Below are positions 52,667-60,910 of a stretch of 64,000 nt of DNA, one piece after another (the first letter of the stretch is position 1; each line of letters begins with the position of its first letter). The translations under genes and the position numbers were made by a program. Under the pieces are notes generated by a model that saw only the letters and a program-made list of their open reading frames with translations, had not been told where the DNA came from and ran no database searches. Location: assembly GCA_034437275.1 (NCBI GenBank), contig DAOTUD010000127.1:1-64000 (forward strand), written 5' to 3'. This DNA is from TC-15 sp034437275. Its GTDB lineage: Bacteria; Chloroflexota; Anaerolineae; Aggregatilineales; Aggregatilineaceae.

Positions 52667-53382
52667 CGTAATCTCGTCCCAACTTCTTCCTTCACGATAC
52701 ACCCGTCCACCAGATGCAATACACGCTCCATCTGCCCCGCCAGTTCGGGATCGTGCGTCACCAGCACCACTGTCGTCCCCGTCTCGCGCCATACATCGCG
52801 CAGCGCCGCCAGCACCACAGCTGATGCCTCGGAATCCAGGTTCCCGGTCGGCTCGTCCGCCAGCAGCAGCGGCGGATTGTTCGCCAGCGCGCGCGCAATC
52901 GCTACGCGCTGCTGCTGCCCGCCCGAAAGCTCCATCGGGCGATGGTTGAGCCGATCTGCCAGCCCCAGCATGCTCAACAATTCACGGGCGCGCGTCTCCG
53001 GGTGAAACTTCGTGTGGCGTGCAAACTGAATCGGCAGCGCCACATTTTCCAGCGCAGTCAGCGTCGGCACCAGGTTAAAGAACTGGAACACAAACCCGAT
53101 CTTCTCGTTACGCACCTCGGTGAGCCGCCCTTCGCTCATGTTAGTTACATCCATGCCGTCAATCTCGATCCGCCCGGTAGTTGGGGAGTCCAGCCCGCCG
53201 ATCAATCCGAGTAGCGTACTCTTTCCGCTGCCCGAAGGCCCCACAATACCCACCATCTCGTTACGGTGAATCGTCAGATCGACCCCTCGTACCGCATGCA
53301 CCACCACTTGCCCCAAAGGCAGGCCTTTCGTCAGGTTGGTCGCCTTCAACACAACCTGCCCGTTATTTTTTGCTGATTCCAT
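52663..53382 (-). CDS. LolD/MacB-type ABC transporter ATPase
   Basis: 239 residues from ATG 53382, which matches the usual length; the open frame to 53457 adds no homology. Walker A GPSGSGKST, Q-loop VFQFFNLVP, signature LSGGQQQRVAIARAL, Walker B LLLADEPTGNLD and H-loop VLVTHD are all intact. Works with the large permease encoded directly downstream with a four-base overlap. Confidence 0.94.
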   Translation of the reverse strand: MESAKNNGQVVLKATNLTKGLPLGQVVVHAVRGVDLTIHRNEMVGIVGPSGSGKSTLLGLIGGLDSPTTGRIEIDGMDVTNMSEGRLTEVRNEKIGFVFQFFNLVPTLTALENVALPIQFARHTKFHPETRARELLSMLGLADRLNHRPMELSGGQQQRVAIARALANNPPLLLADEPTGNLDSEASAVVLAALRDVWRETGTTVVLVTHDPELAGQMERVLHLVDGCIVKEEVGTRLR

Positions 53383-53517
53383 TTTAATCCACTTTCCTGT
53401 TCCGCTAAGAGCCCTATCACGTAATGTAACATGAACTGCGCGCAACTGGGCCCACATTCATCTTTTGCTCAGACAATACGCAGATCAACGATTCACCTTC
53501 GATATTCTATACGTCTA

Positions 53518-53546
53518 TTGACCCCATTAGGGTTCGTTGCTAAGCT
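53518..53546 (+). promoter_or_regulatory. Possible promoter of the L,D-transpeptidase gene
   Basis: TTGACC (53518-53523), 17 bases, TAAGCT (53541-53546), 51 bases before the ATG. The -10 is poor. Confidence 0.35.
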
Positions 53547-53597
53547 TTACATGCTCAACATCGCGAAGCTCGCGTTAAAGAGAGGTGAACGGTACCG

Positions 53598-54758
53598 ATG
53601 CGCACCAGCAAATCATTCCTGTTATTCGTTACAGTCCTTAGCCTTGTTTTCCTCCATGTGATGCCGCTTACCCCGGCCCGCGCTTTTCCCGGGGATCAAC
53701 GCGATGAAGATTGCGCAGAGCGCATCGCAGAAATCCTGGCCAATACATCCGCGGGCGAAGACCCACAACTCCCTGGCGATTGCCTGCCAGACACCGGCAT
53801 GAGCGCGATGGAACTCCGCGCCGCCGAAGCCCAGATGAACCTGCACCCCACACCAGATGTCGCGTCGATCCCGTACCAGGAAGACGTCGTCTGGACGCGC
53901 GCTTACCGGCGGATGGTGGGGCATGTGCTCATCTACGACGCGCCCAACGGCAACGTCATCGGCGAGCTTGACGCTGGCTACAACTACGTGACCGTCATCA
54001 ACTCACAAGACGGCTTTGTGCAAATCAATTATGGCCAATGGGTCGCCGAAGACCATATTGCCTGGGCCGATGTGTCGGAATTTTCCGGGGTCGAAATCCT
54101 CAAGCAGCCCAAACGCCCCTTCGCTTGGATGCTGGCCGAAGCCCATCCCAGCCGCTACCCTGGCAGCCCTCAGGACGACAGCCAGCCACTCATCGAACGC
54201 TACACGCTGATGAACATCTACGGCACGGAGTATGTCGACGGCTGGGAGTGGTATCTGGTCGGCCCTAACCGGTGGATTCAGCAAATTCGCGTCGCAAAGG
54301 TCAAAGTCATCCCGCGCCCAGCAGATGTCGGGGAAAACGATCGGTGGGTTGCCGTCGATCTGTACGAACAAACTGCCGTCGCCTACGAAGGGGACAAAAT
54401 GGTCTTTGCCAGCTTGATATCATCGGGCTTGCCACAATGGGCCACCCGCGAGGGCCTGTTCAAAGTCTACGAACGCTACGAAGCCACCCGTATGAGCGGC
54501 GCAACCGGTCAGCTGGATTTCTATTTTATCGAAGAAGTCCCCTACGTGATGTACTTCGACAACGAAATTGGGCTGCACGGCACCTACTGGCACGACCGGT
54601 TTGGCTACCGGCAAAGTCACGGCTGCGTCAACCTCTCGATTATGGATGCGTGGTGGCTTTATGAATGGACCCGAGCAGAACCCCACCAAGACGCCTGGGT
54701 GTACGTGTACAGCAGCGGCAACTATCGCACCGATCTGCCCAGTTGGGCGCGCCGCTAG
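53598..54758 (+). CDS. L,D-transpeptidase (YkuD) with SH3-like domain
   Basis: 386 residues. Signal peptide at 1-30 (ending ARA). A Cys-containing stretch (about 35-60) and an SH3-like unit (about 110-155: VLIYDAPNGNVIGEL) precede the YkuD domain (about 255-385), which has GLHGTYWHD and catalytic C343 in SHGCVNL. The family makes 3-3 peptidoglycan crosslinks or attaches proteins to the wall, and is resistant to most beta-lactams. An AGAGAGG ribosome binding site lies about 9 bases upstream. A strong terminator follows. Fits the wall-remodelling theme. Confidence 0.93.
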   Translation: MRTSKSFLLFVTVLSLVFLHVMPLTPARAFPGDQRDEDCAERIAEILANTSAGEDPQLPGDCLPDTGMSAMELRAAEAQMNLHPTPDVASIPYQEDVVWTRAYRRMVGHVLIYDAPNGNVIGELDAGYNYVTVINSQDGFVQINYGQWVAEDHIAWADVSEFSGVEILKQPKRPFAWMLAEAHPSRYPGSPQDDSQPLIERYTLMNIYGTEYVDGWEWYLVGPNRWIQQIRVAKVKVIPRPADVGENDRWVAVDLYEQTAVAYEGDKMVFASLISSGLPQWATREGLFKVYERYEATRMSGATGQLDFYFIEEVPYVMYFDNEIGLHGTYWHDRFGYRQSHGCVNLSIMDAWWLYEWTRAEPHQDAWVYVYSSGNYRTDLPSWARR

Positions 54759-54780
54759 CCTCGCACCACCAGAACATTCA

Positions 54781-54816
54781 GCGGAACACGCGGCTGTGTG
54801 TTCCGCTTTTCTTTTT
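54781..54816 (+). terminator. Intrinsic terminator after the L,D-transpeptidase gene
   Basis: GCGGAACAC (54781-54789) pairs with GTGTTCCGC (54798-54806), extendable by two pairs, tight loop GGCT, followed by TTTTCTTTTT. Confidence 0.88.
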
Positions 54817-54871
54817 GCGCCGATTTTAGGCTACAATGAAACACAGGCATAGCCAAAGGGGCACTTAACCA

Positions 54872-55429
54872 ATGGATCGCACCAGCCGCAGCATCATCCT
54901 GAGTCTGCTCGCGCTAACCGCCTTTGTCGTCGGCATCATCGTGGTATCGCTCGTCGTCTCCTTCAACGTCGAGCAATCTGTCACGATCAAGGACTTCTCA
55001 GGCGTCATTGAGATCATCACGCCGGATGATACCCGCACGCAGTACGACGCCAGCCAGACAAACCCCACCGTGACGCTCAAGCCCGATCACCGGCTGCGAC
55101 TCTTACCAGGCAGCACGGCCACGATCACGTTTTTCAACACAGGTGGGCGCGTTCACATCACCGGGCCGGGCACGCTCACATTGGTAGCAGCCTATCGCCG
55201 GGGCACACTGCTTGGGCATACCTCCGATCGGTTTGAGCGTGACTATGTGCTGACCCTGGCGCAAAACGGCGGAAGCGCACAATACAACTTCCACAACACA
55301 ACCCCAGCCTTCGCCGGCATCGACATCACGCTGCAGCTGCCCAACGGCAACTACAGCCCGGCGAGTCCCTGCTGGCGCGTGGAGATCAGCGATGACGGCG
55401 CAGTCAACACACTGCCCTTTGAATGCTAA
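54872..55429 (+). CDS. Membrane-anchored FecR-like protein of unknown function
   Basis: 185 residues. One N-terminal membrane segment (about 7-30) and an external beta-rich domain: VTIKDFSGVIEII, a gap, then LRLLPGSTATITFFNTGGRVHITGPGTLTL, which resembles the FecR fold seen in secreted proteins. Two Cys (about 172 and 185, the last residue) may form a disulfide. It begins 113 bases after the transpeptidase stop and beyond its terminator, so it is probably transcribed separately. Its end overlaps the convergent Clp_N/kinase-like gene by four bases. Confidence 0.65.
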   Translation: MDRTSRSIILSLLALTAFVVGIIVVSLVVSFNVEQSVTIKDFSGVIEIITPDDTRTQYDASQTNPTVTLKPDHRLRLLPGSTATITFFNTGGRVHITGPGTLTLVAAYRRGTLLGHTSDRFERDYVLTLAQNGGSAQYNFHNTTPAFAGIDITLQLPNGNYSPASPCWRVEISDDGAVNTLPFEC

Positions 55430-57342
55430 TCACCAAACTCCCTCCGCGCCCGATCCCTGCCGGTCATCCCGCCGGACCCGGCATGCTCACCACCACCCGG
55501 CGACGACTGCGCCTCGGCAATCGACAGCGCCGACACCAGGAAAGCCAACCGCCGCGCATCGACGCTTTTCGACTCTTGCCCTACCAACCGCAGCGCCACC
55601 AACGCCAGCGCAACATAATATTCGTCCCATCGCCCAGGGTTCCTCAAACACTGTCGCACAATATCGCGAACGGCGAGCAATGCCGTCAACGCACGCCCCA
55701 CCCGGTGCCGCTCGTGCTGAATACGGTCTTCCCCGCGATTAATCGAGGCGATCCACCCCAGCGTGCCCCATACACCTTCCCATCCTGTCGGGGCGAGGTG
55801 AGCGACAACCTCGACCAGCAAACTGACTTCCAACATCGCCCAATCAAACAGCGTATGTCCCTCTCGCGCCCAGGCGAAATCAATCAGCCACGTCTCCCGC
55901 TGCGGTCCCACCAGCACGTTCCCCAGATGCAAATTCCCGTGTATCGTCGATAGATAGCCGCTGATTTTGAGGTTAAGCAAATCGCCAATCGCCATCAACG
56001 GGTTCGGCAAGTCCGACACTGTGTCGTGTCCAGAGGGAATCCAGTCACTATGCAGATCGAACGCCGGCTCGAGCTGCTGCACCTGGTGCAAGAGCAAATC
56101 CGCGCGAGTACGCACCACCCGCCCGCTCACACGCTCGACAACCTGACCCCGGAAGAAGTCCTGCTGCGCAGCCTGCAAGCCACATACCTTGACTTTGCTG
56201 GCCCGGTTGATTGACTCCGGTTGTCCGCCCGCCGCCAGATACAACACATCACGGTCTAGATCAACCTTCTGCACGGTAAATCCGTTGAGCGTCACGATCT
56301 CGCCAGGCATCACATGGTTGGCACGGCTCCAGTCCTTCAACGGCTTTAAGACAGGTCCGTTCGCTTCAACCGCCGGGGATGCAGCCTCCAAAACCAACGC
56401 TGGCGGCAGCACGTGCTCGTATTCGCGCCATACGCCAAAACGATACGGCACCCGCTGGAACCACCACGCCGGCCCAAAAGCTTCAAACAGGGCTGCGATT
56501 ATGTCGCTTAACGCCTGCGGAGCGTGCCTGAAAGCGAACTCGCGCAAGCTCATCGGTTCGGCATCGCGCACACGCCCCACAAACATGTACTTCAGCCCGC
56601 CCAAGTCCAGGTTCTCCGGCACCACCGGCGCATCGCTCAATTGTGCGGACCCGGGGGACAGGGTATCCCTCACGTACCGGTCATAGTGCCACCGTTCATA
56701 CAGGATCGCATCGCAATCATCCAGCTTGGCCACGACCGGCCCGTCCTGCTGTCCATCCATCCGCACCGGACGCACCAGCAGCACCTTCGCACCACCTCCG
56801 CCGGGCACTTCGCGCAGCACACGCGCTCGTCCATATTCACGGAACATCACCTGCAGCACCCGGACCTGAACCTCATCCAGCGCCACATCCCCCTCAATCG
56901 GAACCTTGCGCGGCAGGGGTCGCAAGGGAGCCGTCCAGTTTGCCGCCGCGCGCCGCAGCGTCTCAATATCCGCGCCAATCTGGTGCAGCACACGAATGAC
57001 AATGCTGTCGCCCTCATCCAGAATCGCCAACAGCACGTCACGTTCCGTCGGATTATGAAGCCCGGCATAATGCTTGGCCATCTGCAGCACGTTGACCGCG
57101 CGCGGCGTCTCAGGAAAGTCCGGCCAATAACGCCGGTCCTCATAACGCCCAATACTCTCGCGAATGCTATAGCGCACAAAACGCGGCGACAAACCGTGAT
57201 GCTCCATCACCGTGACCGTCAGCCCTTCATCTAACTGCGTCAACGCAACAAAAAGATGCTCCACACCGATGAAATAATGATGCAGCCTGGCAGATTCTAT
57301 CTGCGCAAGTGCTTCGATCTCCTGTAAGCTAACTGTATCCAC
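55426..57342 (-). CDS. Clp_N domain fused to a kinase-like (phosphotransferase-fold) domain
   Basis: 638 residues, GTG start at 57342 inside the end of the FHA gene (14-base overlap), with GGGG 6 bases upstream. Residues 5-140 look like a Clp N-domain pair (ESARLHHYFIGVEHLFVALTQ, HNPTERDVLLAILDEGD), the adaptor-binding module of ClpA/ClpC. Residues about 165-600 look like a phosphotransferase fold: VLLVRP and VVAKLDD as the N lobe lysine region, H468-G-N470-L-H-L-G-N475 as catalytic loop and D488 (WLIDFAWAR) as metal ligand. In APH-type enzymes the loop is HGD, so the catalytic Asp is Asn here. It resembles the ternary-complex-associated kinase-like domains described in bacterial conflict and signalling systems (name from memory, uncertain). 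Not an aminoglycoside kinase by any clear sign. Confidence 0.72.
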   Translation of the reverse strand: MDTVSLQEIEALAQIESARLHHYFIGVEHLFVALTQLDEGLTVTVMEHHGLSPRFVRYSIRESIGRYEDRRYWPDFPETPRAVNVLQMAKHYAGLHNPTERDVLLAILDEGDSIVIRVLHQIGADIETLRRAAANWTAPLRPLPRKVPIEGDVALDEVQVRVLQVMFREYGRARVLREVPGGGGAKVLLVRPVRMDGQQDGPVVAKLDDCDAILYERWHYDRYVRDTLSPGSAQLSDAPVVPENLDLGGLKYMFVGRVRDAEPMSLREFAFRHAPQALSDIIAALFEAFGPAWWFQRVPYRFGVWREYEHVLPPALVLEAASPAVEANGPVLKPLKDWSRANHVMPGEIVTLNGFTVQKVDLDRDVLYLAAGGQPESINRASKVKVCGLQAAQQDFFRGQVVERVSGRVVRTRADLLLHQVQQLEPAFDLHSDWIPSGHDTVSDLPNPLMAIGDLLNLKISGYLSTIHGNLHLGNVLVGPQRETWLIDFAWAREGHTLFDWAMLEVSLLVEVVAHLAPTGWEGVWGTLGWIASINRGEDRIQHERHRVGRALTALLAVRDIVRQCLRNPGRWDEYYVALALVALRLVGQESKSVDARRLAFLVSALSIAEAQSSPGGGEHAGSGGMTGRDRARREFGD

Positions 57343-57697
57343 CTATTTCCCCATCCATTTCTGGCTGGACCCGCAGCCAGGTTCGCCCCAACCGAAAGAG
57401 TTGACCGCGCCTGAGGACAACGGGCTTTTCAACCCGGGCATTCTCAAGAAACAAACCGTTCAGGCTCCCCGCATCCACCAACCATATAGCGCCATCCGGC
57501 ATCACGCGCAGCATCGCATGCTGCCGGGACACCTGCGTATCAAACGGAATACTGACATCACATTCTTCGCGCCGCCCCAGGACAAGAGTCCATGCCCCGT
57601 CCTGATCGATGAAGCCATCATCATGTTCCTGATCAAGGAATATCTCCCGCCCATCGTCCGGGCCGCTCATTACCATAATCACCAACGAGTCCGTCAT
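57329..57697 (-). CDS. Single FHA-domain protein
   Basis: 122 residues from ATG 57697, which overlaps the upstream histidine kinase stop (ATGA). The protein is one FHA domain, with the phosphothreonine-binding residues in place: LGRREECDVSIP, SRQHAML and the SLNGLFLEN turn. FHA domains read phosphothreonine, so a Ser/Thr kinase should exist for it; the two kinase-fold proteins in the window both lack the catalytic Asp. It lies between a multi-GAF kinase and the Clp_N protein, all overlapping, so the three probably work together. Confidence 0.9.
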   Translation of the reverse strand: MTDSLVIMVMSGPDDGREIFLDQEHDDGFIDQDGAWTLVLGRREECDVSIPFDTQVSRQHAMLRVMPDGAIWLVDAGSLNGLFLENARVEKPVVLRRGQLFRLGRTWLRVQPEMDGEIGGYS

Positions 57698-60477
57698 GAT
57701 CGCACTTCCCCACCAGGCCCAGGCAGCCAAAACCCAAACGTGCTCCCCACGCCAGGCTCACTTTCAAACCATACATCGCCCCCATGCCGTTCGACAACAG
57801 TTCTGACCAGGCTCAACCCCAGACCGGTCCCCGGAATATCATCCGTCCCCGGCTCTTGCGCACGGTAGAAACGCTCAAACAATCGCGCCTGGCGCTCCGG
57901 CGATATGCCATAGCCATTATCTTCCACGGCAAATTGCAGGCGTCCGCCCGCATAGCTAAAACACACTTCGATCTGCCCCTCGTCAGGCGTGTATTTGATC
58001 GCATTCCCCACCAGATTTGCCAACGCCTGCCGAAGCTGCGTCACACTGCCGAACATAGCCGGCACAACCTCTTGGCGCTCAAGCGTCAGCGTCTGGTTTT
58101 TCAGTTCTGCCGTAGGGCGTGCCGACTCCACTACCTCGGCCACCAACCCCGCCAAATCAAACTCGACCCACTCGCTTTTTCGCTCGCTTTCCACACGCTC
58201 CAGTGTCAGCAGATCATCGATCAGTGTCTTCATCGAACGCGTGCTGCGCCGCAAACTGTCGATATACTGCGCCTGATCGGGCGTCATCCCTAACTGGTCC
58301 AGGCTCATCGCCACCAACTCAATAAATCCCATCGTGTTGTTCAACGGATTCCGCAGGTCATGCGAGGCCATCCGAATCATTTCAGACTTGATCTTCTCAA
58401 GCTCCAGCACCTCGCCATGCAGCATTGCCTGTCGCAAAGCGACCGAGGCCTGGCTGGCCAATGTCTCCGTCTTGAAGATCTCATTGACAGAAAACACCCG
58501 ATCCCGCCGCCCCTCATTCACGATGGCCAACCCGATTAACTCACCCTGGGCCATCAGGGGTGCCAATACCGACACTTGAGCCCGAACCTCCTCCATTTTC
58601 CGCCGGTCCTGCTCAGACAGCCCGGGGTCGGCCAGCCGCAGAACTATCGAGCGACCAAGATCGACCGCCCGTCCCAGGGCCGGATAGTCGTCGAGCCGAA
58701 TAGTGGAGTGGACTTCCGGCAGCACTTCAGGCGCATCCGTGGCTGTCCCAACCCGGTACACCGCCAGCACTTCGGCTTCCCGCGATTCTGGTAAATAGTT
58801 CAGGAGTACAGCGCTGGAACACTCCAACGCCACCGCCATCGACTGTGCGATGCGTTGCAGCACCTCATTTTGTTCCAACGTCGAGGTGATCGCACGGCTG
58901 GCGGAGTACAACACAGCCATATCATCGGCGAGCTGCTCCGACTGTCGGTACAAACGCGCGTTGTCCAACGCAACCGCCGCCCGCCGCGCCAACCGTTCCA
59001 GGAAACTCACATCATGCTCCGCAAACGCATCCTCATAGCGCGACGCCAGCATAATCACACCCAGAATCTCGCCCCGCATGGAGAGTGGTACCGCGATAAC
59101 GGCGCTGGTATCCTCTGGCATGGACTGCATATACTCGTGTTCGTGCGCCGGATCGTGGATGATCTGGGTTTTGCCAGTGCGCACTGCATATCCCATAATG
59201 CCACGCTCCAGCGGCCAGGGGTCCTGCTCCGTACGCTCGACAATGTCGGCGTCAAGATGGCCCATTGTGACTAACGGCACCAGCCCACGCCGATTTTCAC
59301 TTATCAAGGCCAGCACCCCGGTACTGGACATGGTCCGGCGCAGCGCCCAGTCCATCGTCAGCGTCATCACCCGATCCACGTTCAGGTGCGCGCTGAGTTC
59401 GCGGTCCGCCCGGTGAATCATGGACAGTTCTTCGACTTGTTCGGCCAGTTCCTCCGCCGACTGCGATTTTTCCTCCAACAGGCATAGATTTTCGACAATA
59501 TACGCCGCCTGGCTGATCAAAATATCAACTGGGCGCAGCACTTCAGCATCCACCTGCACAGGTTCCACCGGCTCATCCAGGCAGATCATGCCGCGCAGTT
59601 GGCGCTGCCCAAGCTGTAACGGCGCAAACAAGAGATCGCCGGCCTGCCAGGTGTTGGCCTGACCAACCGGTACATAATACAGCCCGTTCAAGCGCCGTTC
59701 CTCCAATTCACCGGCCAAATATTGCTCCCAGATTTCCGCAGGAATCACTTCGCGCTGTAACCGGCGCTGCTCCTCCTCCGGCAAGCCCAACGTGACCAAC
59801 TCCTCGACCGCATAATCATCGCCATATAGCGCGAGAATCACGCGCCGCCAGCCCAAAGCCTGCAGCGCTTCGGCAACTTCGCGTAAATTTGCGCGCATAT
59901 CCGATTCATCGAGCATTTGGCGAATCGCCACCTGGAGATGAAGCAACCGCTCTTGATACACGACGAGCGATTGCTCCAGCGTAGTCGACTGGGCGGCAGT
60001 TCGCCATTCAGCGATAGCCGCTGCCGCCTGCGTGGCAAACAGGTTCATCAGCCGTCTGTCGTCGATGGAAAAAATGCGATCGGTAGCAGTATCCAGCGCC
60101 GCCAACACGCCGTACAGCTTTCCCCGCCACATCAGCGGTACTCCCAACATCGCCGCAATATTCGTTTGCGCCAGGGGATCATCACGGTAGTCCCACTGAG
60201 CATTGGCCACCACCACCGAACGCTGCTCTTCCGCGACAGCGCCGATCGCGCCGCACCCATAGTGCATCGTATCAGGCACCTGCGCCATGTTGCTGGCTCC
60301 CAGCGCCAGCGTTTGCGTCTGGTTGTTGGCCAACCACAACGCCGCATGAGCGCAGTTGACTGTCTCACAAACCGTGTCAGTGATCTGCTTCAGGGTGGAT
60401 GTGAGTTTATCCGATGTTGAAGCCAGCTTTGCCGAGAGATGACTCAAGGCCGTCAGCGCATTATCCGCTTTGGTCAT
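57694..60477 (-). CDS. Large soluble multi-GAF histidine kinase
   Basis: 927 residues with no membrane segment. At least three, probably four, GAF domains occupy residues 10-680 (for example ALWLANNQTQTLALG, SSTGVLALISENRRGLVPL, EAEVLAVYRVG), separated by coiled coils. The kinase core has H706 (SHDLRNPLNN), N box NLVGNAIKYTPDEG, G1 DNGYGI and G2 GTGLGLS. GAF domains bind small molecules, haem or bilins; I see no conserved bilin Cys motif. Its ATG is 11 bases after YjbQ on the same strand, and the FHA gene starts in its stop. No response regulator is in the operon. Confidence 0.9.
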   Translation of the reverse strand: MTKADNALTALSHLSAKLASTSDKLTSTLKQITDTVCETVNCAHAALWLANNQTQTLALGASNMAQVPDTMHYGCGAIGAVAEEQRSVVVANAQWDYRDDPLAQTNIAAMLGVPLMWRGKLYGVLAALDTATDRIFSIDDRRLMNLFATQAAAAIAEWRTAAQSTTLEQSLVVYQERLLHLQVAIRQMLDESDMRANLREVAEALQALGWRRVILALYGDDYAVEELVTLGLPEEEQRRLQREVIPAEIWEQYLAGELEERRLNGLYYVPVGQANTWQAGDLLFAPLQLGQRQLRGMICLDEPVEPVQVDAEVLRPVDILISQAAYIVENLCLLEEKSQSAEELAEQVEELSMIHRADRELSAHLNVDRVMTLTMDWALRRTMSSTGVLALISENRRGLVPLVTMGHLDADIVERTEQDPWPLERGIMGYAVRTGKTQIIHDPAHEHEYMQSMPEDTSAVIAVPLSMRGEILGVIMLASRYEDAFAEHDVSFLERLARRAAVALDNARLYRQSEQLADDMAVLYSASRAITSTLEQNEVLQRIAQSMAVALECSSAVLLNYLPESREAEVLAVYRVGTATDAPEVLPEVHSTIRLDDYPALGRAVDLGRSIVLRLADPGLSEQDRRKMEEVRAQVSVLAPLMAQGELIGLAIVNEGRRDRVFSVNEIFKTETLASQASVALRQAMLHGEVLELEKIKSEMIRMASHDLRNPLNNTMGFIELVAMSLDQLGMTPDQAQYIDSLRRSTRSMKTLIDDLLTLERVESERKSEWVEFDLAGLVAEVVESARPTAELKNQTLTLERQEVVPAMFGSVTQLRQALANLVGNAIKYTPDEGQIEVCFSYAGGRLQFAVEDNGYGISPERQARLFERFYRAQEPGTDDIPGTGLGLSLVRTVVERHGGDVWFESEPGVGSTFGFWLPGPGGEVRS

Positions 60478-60488
60478 GGATTACACTC

Positions 60489-60905
60489 TCATTCTCCCAT
60501 CATCTGAACGACCAGGCTCCTTTGTCGTGCCCGATTATCAAAATCTACATACACAATTTGCTGCCAGGTCCCCAGCGTTAACTGGCAATCGACAAACGGC
60601 ACCGTCAGCGATGGCCCCAACAAGGCAGCCCGCACATGGCTGTGGCCATTCCCATCACCCCAACGCAGGTTATGCAGGTACTCACGGTTGGGTGCAACGA
60701 TCTCATCAAACAGGCGTTGGAAATCTTTGATCGCGCCGTTTTCAAACTCGATCGTGGTCAACGCGCTGGTTGCACTGGGGCAGAACACGGTAACTGTGCC
60801 ATCGTTCATACCGCTGTCCTTGACCGCCGCCGCCACCTGACGTGTAATATCCAGCATATGCGCATTTCCTTGTGTTCGCAATTCTATCGAAGCCGTTTTA
60901 ATCAT
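60489..60905 (-). CDS. yjbQ: YjbQ (UPF0047) family protein
   Basis: 138 residues from ATG 60905. The ATG at 60914 directly abuts the AAGGGG ribosome binding site, whereas 60905 is 9 bases away, so the latter is chosen. Conserved motifs SATSALTTIEFENG, HNLRWGDGNGHSH and LGTWQQIVYVDFDN define the family; members have weak thiamin-phosphate-synthase-like activity in vitro and an unsettled role. It lies between GT39 and the multi-GAF kinase genes. Confidence 0.93.
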   Translation of the reverse strand: MIKTASIELRTQGNAHMLDITRQVAAAVKDSGMNDGTVTVFCPSATSALTTIEFENGAIKDFQRLFDEIVAPNREYLHNLRWGDGNGHSHVRAALLGPSLTVPFVDCQLTLGTWQQIVYVDFDNRARQRSLVVQMMGE

Positions 60906-60910
60906 CCGGT

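Noticed and set aside
56524..57234. Plus-strand open frame of 236 codons inside the Clp_N gene
   Set aside because: Antisense shadow in C-rich DNA; no motif, no ribosome binding site, and the minus-strand gene is part of an overlapping operon.
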